From assembly GCA_030248215.1 (NCBI GenBank), contig JASANG010001932.1, positions 1 to 64,000 of the forward strand: a DNA stretch of 64,000 nucleotides, written 5' to 3'. Shown piece after piece: positions 42,905 through 54,400 of this stretch. Below the pieces are notes generated by a model that did no database searches, was not told the DNA's origin, and saw only the letters and a list, made by a program, of their open reading frames with translations. The translations under genes and the position numbers were made by a program. Every line of letters starts with the position of its first letter. Positions within the stretch are counted from its first letter, which is position 1. Origin of the DNA: Enoplolaimus lenunculus (taxonomy: Eukaryota > Nematoda > Enoplea > Enoplida > Thoracostomopsidae).

Positions 42905-43271
42905 CAGGGTGGCAACAAAGGTTCGGATTCGGCAAAAATTTGAGGTTCGGATTCGGATTCGGTTGTGGAAAAACCGAATCCAAAAGCCGAATCCAACAAA
43001 GTTCGGCAATGTTTTTTTCATTTTTAAGCAATAAAATTTTTAAATACCTTGCTATAAAAATCAATATTGTTATTTCAGGTGAGAAATCTCAGAACTGACG
43101 TCGGGACGAAATATATTAACGTATTAAAAGTTATACGGCTAGCATTGCGTTGATATTTTGAAACAAATTATAGATATATCTGAAATTTGCAACATGCAGG
43201 ATTCGGATTCGGATTTGGCAAATTAGCACTGGATTCAGATTCGGTCAAATCGTGGATTCGGTGCCACCCTG
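42905..43271. mobile_element. hAT-type MITE, GGATTC iteron family
   Basis: 367 bp, ends CAGGGTGGCAAC and GTGCCACCCTG, exact 8-bp duplication GTGTGGTG at 42897-42904 and 43272-43279. Subterminal GGATTCGG words replace the TTCCGG words of the sister family while the CAGGGTG end is shared. No recognisable counterpart in the right arm. Confidence 0.92.
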
Positions 43272-44703
43272 GTGTGGTGTACAATAAAACATCGCAATAT
43301 CGGTAAGTCGGGTTTTAAAACACGATTAACCAGTTTTTCGATACTCTAAACTTGACCAATTGCGTCGACGGGACAAAATTTTTTATATAAGCTTTAGATT
43401 AACCATTTGCACCGCAAAATTTTGAGCTCGCACGGCCGGTATGTAAAGGACACATCCCCTTATCGGCGTACCCGTTCTGTATTCGCCACTGCCGTTGTTT
43501 AACTCAAAGATCCCTTAAAATTCTTCAACTCTGTCCCAAATAAGGGTTGCGCAATATTTGACGTTCAGTCCGTCGCACTCCCCACCCCCTCCTCACCATA
43601 CCTTTCGTCGTGAGTTATTTGCCTACGATCCGCACGGTCGGCGCGCCGTCGGTCGGCGGTACCATGCGGGCGACGGACGGTGCCGCACGTCAAAAAACAT
43701 AGCGCCTACATATCCCAAAACACGCACCGCTTCTTGTATTGAATGTTGATAAATAACCACAATATACATACATATCTAACAATAAGTAGTAGTCATCAAT
43801 ATGAAGTGCATGCATGCATTGTCATTCATTTAATGCAATATATACCTTTAAATTGCGCATAACAAAAAATGAATATACGCACGAATAAACGTGTGGATAA
43901 ATACACAAACACTAGGATTGCAGCCACGCCCCATCTCCACATTTGGTGCCCATGCCCACTCTACCCCTCACTCTTAAACATTTGAACAAAACCGCCATAG
44001 TTGTACGCATCTGGGTTTGCTGGAGTTTGGATGAAGACCCCCACTCGTGTCTGCTCCGGTACTCAAGACAACCACAACATTCATCACTATGTAAAGCAAT
44101 ACGGTGAATAAAGTAAAAAACTGGTTTCACTTGGACTACTCTTAAACTACATTTGTCTGACGAGCAATGCTCAATGCAGCAGCCTTCCCGCTTATTCATC
44201 AATTACTAACGCCGTCGTTTGCTGTCCGACAAAAACACTGGACCACTTTCTACAGTGACAAACTTGTACAATCAATTAGGCATACCACAGCTAGTAGCTG
44301 CTATGGTTAAAATCGGATAACTTTTCAATACACTATTTTAGTAGTTATTGCGAAAAAGTTTTTTTTAACGCAGGCCTTATTTTGCCAATTCCGATTGATA
44401 TGCAGCAGCTGATTTACAACAGATGGCTTCTGGATATGTTTCGTTCAGGAAGGAATGGTTTTAGGTGTTTGAAAAAAACATTTATTTAAGCCTTAACCGT
44501 AAAACTTTGCGTACAGGCAGATCTCAATGTACTCCGTTACTGGCAAGACATACCTTTTTGGGACCAAAGATCAAAACGCCATCGTCACAGTAGTGACTGT
44601 AAGCATGTGAGACATGCTTGTCCTAGTGCATATGCCATAAATGCAATGCACATTGTGTTGTACGGTCGACACATATAGTCGACGAAAAACGCAATTGGAG
44701 AGG
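43272..44703. other. Inner left arm with a CpG-rich patch
   Basis: 43600-43690 is strongly GC- and CpG-rich (GGTCGGCGCGCCGTCGG). The remainder is AT-rich with no supported exon. A Cys-containing frame (HSDECCGCLEYRSRHEW) is shared by both arms at 43912-44202 (minus) and 48830-49039 (plus) but has no recognised domain. Confidence 0.4.
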
Positions 44704-44710
44704 CGGGCTA

Positions 44711-44790
44711 CGTAGGTGGCGCAGTGGTAGAGTGCTCGCTTAAGGATCCATAGGCTGGAAAGTTGATTCCTCGCTGTGAAGGGCCGCTTT
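44711..44790 (+). mobile_element. tRNA-derived SINE head, left arm
   Basis: GTGGCGCAGTGGTAGAG is an RNA polymerase III A box context. The B-box position reads AGTTGATTCCTCGC, which is mutated; the right-arm copy has AGTTCGATCCCCGC. The acceptor stem does not pair, so it is a SINE-type derivative and not a functional tRNA. The SINE body and tail could not be delimited. Confidence 0.6.
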
Positions 44791-46318
44791 TCAGTACTAG
44801 TCTGAAAGGTTTGATTTACCCAGTTCGAACTTAGACTGACAGTGACCTAACCGACGATTATAGACTACTACAACTAGTAACGAAAATTTGAAATATCTAA
44901 TACCGTGTATAGGTTTTGACCTAAATATGTTTTACTTGCAGCTTTTATCAAAAGCACTCGTGACACCGCGATCGTTATGCGTTTGCATAAAAAAGCTACT
45001 ACCAAAACTTCAGACGTTGAATTTAGAGCTTGGTTTTTTTTGAGCATGTTAAATTTAACTTGCTAACGTAAAGGTATAGTGTTAGATTCGACAGTTTGAT
45101 TATTTGGGCGACAGGATAAAGACTCTAATTTAAAATTAATGCAAAATGACACAAAACGAACAAAACAAAACTAGCCAAATTCTTCCACCGACCAATTTTG
45201 GAACGGAAAAGAAAACGTTCACGACGGCTACAATTCGTCGTGGTTGCCCATGGCACATACGTCGTTAAAAAAATTTTAGTATACATATTTTTTCCACTAC
45301 ATATATGTTGTAGGCCAATTTTTTACTAAACAGGTGATTATTATTGGCTACGCTAATCTGCTATTTTTGCTTTGAATAGTAGTTGGCCTACTACATATAT
45401 ACGTATACAAATTAATATGTGATGTGTGTATTAATTTATCGTTTGGGTTCAGTAAGTACCCGCTCACAGCATTCATACGTATTGCAAAGGCATCAATTAC
45501 AATTACTCAGATGTACTCAAACGTTTTCCCGTCACTGAACTCTACTAAAACATTATATTCTGCACAAGATATATATAACTACGTATATACATACATGTAT
45601 TATTACACATATTCTAACAAAATTAAAACTAAACTTAGTTGTCAGTTTATTTTGCCGTTTTTTGCTACTCGGGCCCGCCCCTATATATTTACTATATATC
45701 ATTGCAGTCGATGCGCTAGTTCAATCTTCCCTGTAATATCTAACGTTCGTGTTTAATACACGCGAAAGTACAACAACGAACAAAGCGATAGCCCTGACAG
45801 TGCGTTCATATTTGCAGCAACGCAACTCAACGCTAATTTTGCAGCTCTCCATCGATGTATAATATTATACAAACCAGAGCTTTCAGAACAAAACATTACA
45901 GTCTTCTACGGTGATGTTTTGGTTTTTTTAAAACATTAACTATTTACTATACTTAACTACTGCGATATATATTATGTATGCATAGTGGAAAGTTAAGCAT
46001 TACAATTAAAACAATGTATTAAACAAATACCACTATGATGTTAAGTATACATCACATGGCGAGATTTACAGTCACTTACATACTATAACTATATATTCAC
46101 AACATTATACCTATAAAAATGAATGGATATGTATACATAATATGCTATTGTTACAAAATTTATTTCGCAAACTTATTATAATTTTTCAGTCAAAAGCTTC
46201 ACAAACGTTATTTTCAAGCAGAAATCGAATTCAAAACTACAGATGACGATACTAAATAAAATACACTTCAATGGTGTTTACTATTTATTGTAGTCACTTG
46301 GTGTTGAGGACAAAACTA

Positions 46319-46719
46319 CAGATTTGACTGTTGAATTTATACAATATTACTGCGCAGAGAAGAGTGCCTTTTGTGAACGGAATTAAGTATACCAACCAGG
46401 TCAGGATGCACACTTAACACTATAACATAAGAATGCATGTAACAGAAATATTGCATCTTGTTTTATGTGTATCTTAACGTCTTACAATTTATGAACGAAT
46501 TTTTTTTGTTTTCGGCTTTCATTTCGGCACCATTAATTAATATTGCTGATTTTCTGCATTCTTTCAAGTTAATTTTATCAATGTTGTGTAACTCAAATGT
46601 TTTGCCTTTCAAGTTAATTTTATCAATGTTGTGTAACCCAAATGTTTTTATACTATATTGGTTGCTTAACGTTCATATGGTTCTAATATATCCACTTTAT
46701 TTTAGATATTTATAAATTA
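46319..46719. other. Spacer at the centre of the inverted repeat
   Basis: The left arm ends in GTTGAGGACAAAACTA and the right arm begins TAGTTTTGTTCTCAAC; the 401 bp between are unique in the window. No coding signal. Confidence 0.8.
46561..46650. repeat. 45-bp tandem duplication in the spacer
   Basis: CTTTCAAGTTAATTTTATCA begins at 46561 and 46606; the copies differ at a few positions only. Confidence 0.9.
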
Positions 46720-48297
46720 TAGTTTTGTTCTCAACACCAAGTGACTACGATAAATAGTAAACACCCATTGAAGTGTATTTTATTTAGTCTCAATCGTCAT
46801 CTGTAGTTTTGAATTCGGATTTCCGCTTGAAAATAACGTTTGTGAAGCTTTTGACTGAAAAATTATAGTTGAGAATTTTTGCGAAATAAATTTTGTATAC
46901 AATACAGGTTATATATGTATTACATATCCATTCATTTTTATAGGTATAATGTTGTGGACATATAGTTATAGTATGTAAGTGACTGTAAATCTCGCCATGT
47001 GATGTATATTTAACATGCATAGTGGTATTTGTTTAATACATTGTTTTAATTGTAATGCTCCAGTGTTACACTATGCATACGTAGTATATATCGCAGTAGT
47101 TGTAGTAATAGTAAATAGTTAATGTTTTTCGGAAAAAAACGCACAAACATCACCGTAGAAGACTGTAATGTTTTGTTCTGGAAAGCTCTGGTCGCTGGTG
47201 TACGTATTTATTATACATCGATGGAGAGCTGCAAAATTAGCGTTGAGTTGCGTTGCTGCAAATATGAACGCACTGTCAGGGCTATCGCTTTGTTCGTTGT
47301 TGTACTTTCGCGTGTATTAAACACGAACGTTAGATATTACAGGGAAGATTGAACTAGCGCATCGACTGCAATGAGTACTATAGTAAATATATAGGGGCGG
47401 GCCCCGTAGCAAAAACGGCAAAATAAACTGACAACTAAGTTTAGTTTTACATTTTGTTAGAATATGTGTAATATGTAGTACACGTATGTATATACGTAGT
47501 TATATATATCTTGTGCAGAATATAATGTTTTAGTAGAGTTCAGTGACGGGAAAACGTTTGAGTACATCTGAGTAATTGTAATTGATGCCTTTGCAATACG
47601 TATGAATGCTGTGAGCGGGTACTTACTGAACCCAAACGATTGATGGATACGCACATCACATATTAATTTGTATACGTATATATGTCGTAGGCCAATCTGC
47701 TATTCGAAGCAAATAGCAGATTGGCGTAGGCCAATTAGTAATTGACCTGTTTAGTAGATTGGCCTACAACATATATGTAGTGGAAAAAATATGTATACTA
47801 AAATTTTTTAACGACGTATGTGCCATGGGCAACCACGACGAATTGTAGCCGTCGTGAACGTTTACTTTTCCGTTCCAAAATTGGTCGGTGGAAGAATTTG
47901 GCTAGTTTCGTTTTGTTCGTTTTGTGTCATTTTGCATTAATTTTAAATTCAGAGTCTTTATCCTGTGGCCGAATTGATCAAACTGTCGAGTCTACACACT
48001 ACACCTTTAAACGTAGCCAGTTCAATTTAGCATGCTTCAAAATTTAAAGCAAAGCTCTGAATTGAACGTCTGAAGTTTTGGTAGTAGCTTTTTTATGCAA
48101 ACGCATAACGATCGCGGTGTCACGAGTGCTTTTGATAAAAGCTGCAAGTAAAACATATTTAGGTCAAACTGTACACGGTATCAGATATTTCAAATTGTTG
48201 TTACTAGTTGTAAGTAGTCATAGTCGTCGGTTAGGTCACTGTCAGTCTAGTTCGGAACTGAGGGACATCAGACCTTTCGACTAAGCAGCTGGAAAAG

Positions 48298-48371
48298 CGG
48301 GCCTTCACAGCGGGGATCGAACTGTCAGCCTATGGATCCTTAAGCGAGCACTCTACCACTGCGCCACCTAC
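48298..48371 (-). mobile_element. tRNA-derived SINE head, right arm
   Basis: Reverse complement carries TGGCGCAGTGGTAGAG (A box) and AGTTCGATCCCC at 48312-48323 (intact B box). Counterpart of 44711-44790 and the better preserved of the two. Confidence 0.65.
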
Positions 48372-49439
48372 GTAGCCCGCCTCTCCAATTGCGTTTTTCG
48401 TCGACTATATGTGTCGACCGTACAACACAATGTGCGTTGCATTTATGGCATATGCACTTAACGGAGTACATTGAGATCTGCCTGCACGCAAAGTTTTACG
48501 GTTAAGGCTTAAATAAATGTTTTTCGAAACCTAAAGCTATTCCTACGCCTGTGAACAGAAATTGTACAAGAGCCAAATCGTTGTTAATCAGCTGCTGCAT
48601 ATCAATCGGAATTGGCAAAATCAGGCCTGCGTTAAAATAAAATCTTTTTGCAATAATTCGCTAAATAGTGTATTGAAAAGTTATCCGATTTTAACCATAG
48701 CAGCTACTAGCTGTGGTATGCCTAATTGATTGTACAAGTTTGTCACTGTAGAAAGTGGTCCAGTGTTTTTGTCGGACAGCAAACGACGGCGTTAGTAATT
48801 GATGAATAAGCGGGAAGGCTCTTTGAGCATTGTTCAACAAATGTAGTTTAGTAGCAGTGAAACCAGTTTTTGACTTTATTCACCGTATTGCTTTACATAG
48901 TGATGAATGTTGTGGTTGTCTTGAGTACCGGAGCAGACACGAGTGGGGGTCTTCATCCAAACTCGCGAGCGACAACCCAGATGCGTTTCACAACTATGGC
49001 GGTTTTTGTTTCAAATGTTTAAGAGTGAGGGCGTTTTAGGAGTGGGCATGGGCACCCAAATGTGGAGCATGGGGCGTGGCTGCTCAATCCTTAGTTGTCT
49101 TTGTCTGTCAGTTTTTTTATCCACACGTTTATTCGTGCGTATATTCATTTTTTGTTATGCGCAATTTAAAGGTATATATTGCATTAAATGAATGACAATG
49201 CATGCATGCACTTCATATTGATGACTACTACTTATTGTTAGATATGTATGTATATTGTGGTTATTTATCAACATTCAATACAAGAAGCGGTGCGTTGCTG
49301 TTTTTGTTTTGCGCTGTTTTTTACTCACCCGCGTTGTCGGCGGCATCGTAGAATATATTCGCCCGTCGCTTAACGTAAATTTCAACTTATTTGGCAGAGT
49401 TGAAGAATTTTAAGGATTTTGATACGTCCTCGATGGTCT

Positions 49440-50260
49440 TTTTTAAATTTTCTAAATATTAATCTAAGTTATTTAAATCTGACGCAATTGGTCAAGTTTA
49501 GTTGAAATTTAATTTTTCCTTTATTTCGTTTCTCTCGCTATTTCCCTCTCTCATGTTATTTGATATATCTATATTTTTCATATCTACGTATACTTTTATT
49601 TATATTTTTATGATTTCTCACCTAAAAATTTATTTTTATAAGGTATTTAAATTTTATTGCTTAAATAAAAACCTTTTTTTGTTTTCCCCCTCCCCAACTA
49701 TCTATTGTTAGCTGGGTACTTGAATTTACTTTTTTTTTCCTTCGAGCATTCTTAGATGTGTTTCTTTATTTTTTCCGAGGTAGTTACTTTTCACTTTTAT
49801 GTTATAGCTTTTAGTGCCTTGAGTTGTTGTAACTTTAGTTGTTTTTCTATATTTTGGTTCTTTTTACCTGAGGGGGGGAGTGTTTGTTGTTGTTTTTTTC
49901 GCGTTAGCGATGGGTTTCCGAGGGAGCGCTTTGGTTTAGGATGATTCTTTTTTGGTTTTGTTATGTTTTTCTATTTTCTATTTTTTTGTGTGGTTTTTTT
50001 TTTTTCTCGCTTATTGTTTTTTTTATTATTCTTAGTAATTTTTTTTTTTTCTTTTTTTTCAGTATCTTTTTTTTTATGTTCATTAGGTTTTCAGGCGTGT
50101 TTTTATACTGTTTTTATTGTTTTGCCCTTTTTTTTTATTTTTTTCTTTTCGTGTCTTTCTTAGAGATTGGTGTTTTTTGTAATTTATATTACTTTATTAT
50201 TTCTAGTTAATTATATAATATTTTGTTCCTTAATTATTTTTCATATTATTCTTAAAGTAA
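49440..50260. other. T-rich, apparently corrupted counterpart of 41.6-43.5 kb
   Basis: Long T homopolymers and G runs dominate. Islands still match the reverse complement of the left arm in order (for example TTTTCGCGTTAGCG and CTTTGGTTTA against the left region near 42370-42470), but heavily altered and shortened. The Phe-rich frames here are a by-product of T runs. This looks like poor consensus sequence rather than evolved DNA. Confidence 0.6.
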
Positions 50261-50712
50261 GGTTGTACTTCACTTTGTATGTAGTGTGTATAGTGTCCAG
50301 ATATTAGGTAGGAGGTACATTTAAAAACGTTTTATATATATTTTTGGCCTTTTTTCACTATTGCTACTGATCACTGTTTCGATTAGGGTGTAGTTCTTTT
50401 CAACCTTTGTGATTGTTTTGCGTTCTTGTTGAGACAAGAGACTTGCAAATATTATTTCCCTTCCCTATTTGCTTATAAATTAATAAAGTTTTTAGATACA
50501 ACAAGTTTGCTTCGTATTTTTTATTATGGTGAAAGCAAGTAAAAGTTATATAGTTTTTTGATAGCAAACTAAGAACAGCCAAATCCGTTTGTTTCCAGTA
50601 ACTGTTTGGGCTCCATACAAAAATTGTGTTTATGACGTTTAGTTGCCAACAGGGGCGAATAGCTGTTTGGGCACGACATAGTAGTCGATATTTAAGCGAT
50701 TATAGTGGTACA

Positions 50713-51069
50713 CGGTGCAACCGGAATTACATTTACCGGAACGGTTTTGAAAATTTTCCAACCGGAAAGTGAAAAATAAATTTCACCAAAAATTTATTTT
50801 ATTCTTATTTTTTGTCTATTATTTGAAATAACTAGTCAACATAGTTTTATTTTATTTGTTGTATTTAGATTTTCGTCGTGACTGAAGTGAAATCACCATC
50901 ATTGGCTTATATTTGGAGTACAAGTGGCTTCAAAAGAGATTCTTAAAAATTAGCAAAGTTAAGAAAACGGCCAAATTTTAACACCTGAATTTTTAAATCC
51001 GGTAAAAATTTACCGGAACCGGAACCGGAAGTGAAAAAATGCCGGAACCGGAATTCCGGTTGCACCCTG
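50713..51069. mobile_element. hAT-type MITE, TTCCGG family, mirror of copy C
   Basis: Counterpart of 40654-41032. Its left flank GTGGTACA is kept, but the end reads CGGTGCAACC, and many one- to three-base losses occur relative to the left copy, including in the right flanking duplication. Confidence 0.8.
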
Positions 51070-51322
51070 GGACATCACAATTTTTACAGTTTATTTAGAT
51101 TCATACCGATTCTGGTATAACAGTCTGCCGACGATTTAATTTAGGTCCGTTTGGTTGGCACCGCATTTTTCATTGTCAGTTTCCGTATGTATATGATTAT
51201 GATATTCGTGCCTAAGCCTTAGCTTACCTACTATTACGTATATACTATTTCACTATTTCATTTCGAAAAGTAGAATGTGCCGAATTCTCATTAATTCGTT
51301 TGTTGTTTGTTTGTTTTTTCAG

Positions 51323-51454
51323 CACATTCCGGCTGTAAAGAAGACCAGTTCCAGTGTGACAATTATCGATGGAACGAAACGTCATGTGTCCCGATTTATC
51401 AACGCTGTGATTACATTCCTGATTGTTTTGATGGGTCTGACGAACGCAATTGCC
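51323..51454 (+). CDS. LRP2: LRP2-like copy 2: LDLa repeat
   Basis: Mirror of 40263-40394; same TTTTTTCAG acceptor and GTAAGTTTC donor, same [10 protein letters not shown] peptide. Confidence 0.9.
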
Positions 51455-54400
51455 GTAAGTTTCTACTTTCAGCATTAAAGTATGGAAAGGGAAAAATTGA
51501 ATGCCAATTCATATAACAGATGCCGTGGACAGCGTTCACTTTGTCGAAGGCGTTTGGATTTTCCAAAAGGATGAGTTTCGTGTTTGTACTTATTTATTAC
51601 TAACTGTGCGACTGCTGCAAATCGGCTGTATGCTTGTGGTCAAGCAGGGCTCTGACACACTGACACTATGCTTAGGAAGAGGCTTACCTCAGCCTGTAGC
51701 TTTGCGTAAACATTTGCCTAAACCTAAGCGTAACTCTAAGTGTTAACCTTAAATGTTTGAGAATGTGTACAAGACCGTTGAACTTTAATCGTATGTGTGT
51801 GTCACAGCTGCAATCCCGTTAGGTAAGAGTTTCATAGCAATATATCACGGGAATTACGTGGAGAAAATTTCGGTTAGGCGCGGGTGGCAGAGGTCCACAT
51901 CAAGAGGCGTGTGTACGTAGACGTGATATGTTTCACGTCGTTTTGTTCAAGATTGGCTACGTTTTAATGAATTCCTAGGTGGTTAAGGTTAGACTTTTCC
52001 CAGTGCCGGTACTAACCGGGGCCAAGTTAGAAAACCTAAAGATAACTATCAACATGAGCTACGACATACGTAATCTTCATATGGTGGCTAACAGTGTGAA
52101 AATAAATAATTTATATGTTGTGTGGTGTCAGGGTGCAACCGGAATTCCGGTTCCGGTTCCGGCATTTTTTCACCTTCCGGTTCCGGTAAATTTTTACCGG
52201 ATTTAAAAATTCCGGTGTTATAATTTGGCCGTTTTCTTAACTTTGCTAATTTTTAAGAATCTCTTTTGAAAGCCACTTGTACTCCAAATATAAGCCAATG
52301 ATGGTGGATTTCACTTCAGTCGACGACGAAAATCTAAAATACAACAAATAAAATAAATACCTATGTTCGACTAAGGTTGTTTCACAAATAATAGAGCAAA
52401 AAATACGATTAAAATGAAATTTTTGGTGAAATGCATTTTTCACTTTCCGGTTCCGGTAAATTGTAATTCCGGTTGCACCCTGTGTGGTGTGTACAGCAAA
52501 CCGTGGAAAAAATAAAAATACCTGTGTACAGTAATGTCTTGTGATTTTCATATTTTTGAATCGGAACCCAGCGTGATAAGAGTGTTTTTTCATACGAGCA
52601 ATTAAGACTAGTATACAAAAACTGGCCTCAGGTAGGCCACGGCAAATAACGTGCTGGGGCCGAGGCCTGGCCGCAGGACATCTTTAGTTTAGAAAAAACA
52701 TGCTGGTGGCAATTAGTAAATTGATGCTAGTTTCACTTTTGCACTAAATTGTGTATATTACTTTTAGCTGGTTTCCGACTCGCATTTGATGTATTGCAGT
52801 TAGTCTGCGAAGTCAAAAGACCGGGGGCTGAATTATTAGCACAATTTCGCTACTTTAAAAATAGGTTGCCATCAAACTCACAATTTCACCAAGTCCTATA
52901 CCAAATATGCACCTTGAATTCGAAATGTTGCTTCGTACCGATAAAAGTATTGTATAAATTTATTACTAAAGTCCATTGATATGCTAAGCTAAGCAAGCCA
53001 AAGCATATGTTTCAAGCGTTAGATCACAATTTTCGTTTTCTATTTTTTACTCAGGGATTGAAAGGTTGATGTCCGTCCGTCCGTCCGTCCGACGAGAATC
53101 ACAGCAATCGCTGAACGGACTTTGATAAACATTTTTGTTTAAAAGCTTATTAGCTACTGCATAATTGGTTGAGCCTAAATTAGGACTATTTACAATATTT
53201 CACCAATTGCTCAGGTTAAAAGCAATCTAATTTCAGCACAACAGGATTTTTGGGAGCGAGGAACCTAAATAAACTGTATATAAATAAACCTCCAAAACCG
53301 AACAATGAATAGTTAGCTAATATATTAATTTGCACATTAGCTGAATTGGAAAGTAAGTGTGCCAAAATATGCGTTCGTGCTTTATAAGCCTTGAATATGT
53401 AACTAGAGTGATTACAAAGTAATTATGTCCGAGCTTCGCTCAATGTAGTTCCACTATGACTGGTAATATTTAGTTTAACTCGGAAAATCGAGTGAAAAAA
53501 TAACTGGATTTAATACCGGGGCCGGATCGTGAAAAATAGCGAAATTCCATAACGGAACCTGAATTTCGGTTACACTATGGCGCAGATTCATAATTTTGTC
53601 GTTGTACATACTCTGTAAGTGTATGGATGGCTGAAAACGAAACACCAAACCACACGCTGCAATGAAGGGAAATCATGTTTTTAAGGAAGACTTTGTGGAA
53701 TATTAGAATGTTATTGGTTATTTGTTTTACTGTTTTATAGTCTTTGAAAAGGTTACATTTAGGATGATACATATACACATACTAATAAATAAATAAAAGT
53801 ACATATATATGTATATACATATATATTTTAATATATATGTACTTTAATTTATTTATTAGTATGTGTATATTTAGAAACAATGACGGATTCAGAAACTCTG
53901 AATGAGGGAAGCTGCGCGGTATATAATAGTGGAAAAGCTCGCGAGCAATGCGAGCGAGAAGCCGAACGCAATTTTAGTGCTAAATCATTGTTTACAATGT
54001 TGGCGTTGATCCCTGTTCGGGCGAGGGTTCCACCTAGTTGGCTCACTTTGAATCTGCCGCAATGAATAGTACAATATATTATTTATATAAATATAAATGC
54101 GTGTTTGTCTATATTCCAATAGTGCCGAAACGTTTGCACATTTAAATTTATGCAGTTTCTTTTTTTTTGATTGCAGTTAATTATAAATTGACGGGACATA
54201 AGTATAATATAATATTTGTGCGCGGCGATGTGTACTGCACAAAACGGCAACGACTCTTAGTAAGTTTTAGCGTTTGCTGTGAGTATGTTGAGTACACAAG
54301 AGATGGTGTGAATACATCCGAGGAGAACATTGAACGAGGGAGCAGAGTTGTCACTGTATACATATTCAGTTAGACGGAAAAACAAATATAAGATGATGGC

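Larger units (their letters stand above)
27791..46318 (+). repeat. Left arm of a giant inverted repeat
   Basis: The reverse complement of this 18.5 kb reappears at 46720-64000. Matching positions sum to about 91790 at the outside, 91715 in the middle and 93078 near the centre; the shift is due to about 1.3 kb of extra sequence in this arm between 41.6 and 43.7 kb, including a whole MITE at 42905-43271. The left edge is set only by where the window ends on the other side, so the true arm may be longer. Confidence 0.95.

Noticed and set aside
43912-44202. Cys-containing frame shared by both arms as a conserved exon
   Set aside because: Conservation is explained by the inverted repeat itself; no cysteine spacing of LDLa or EGF type and no clear splice borders.
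44711-44790. Functional tRNA gene
   Set aside because: A- and B-box-like words are present, but the acceptor stem does not pair and the B box is mutated in this arm; fits a SINE head better.
49502-50210. Long hydrophobic Phe-rich frames that could pass for membrane proteins
   Set aside because: They are produced by T homopolymers in a stretch that is a corrupted mirror of the left arm; no start context or conserved motif.
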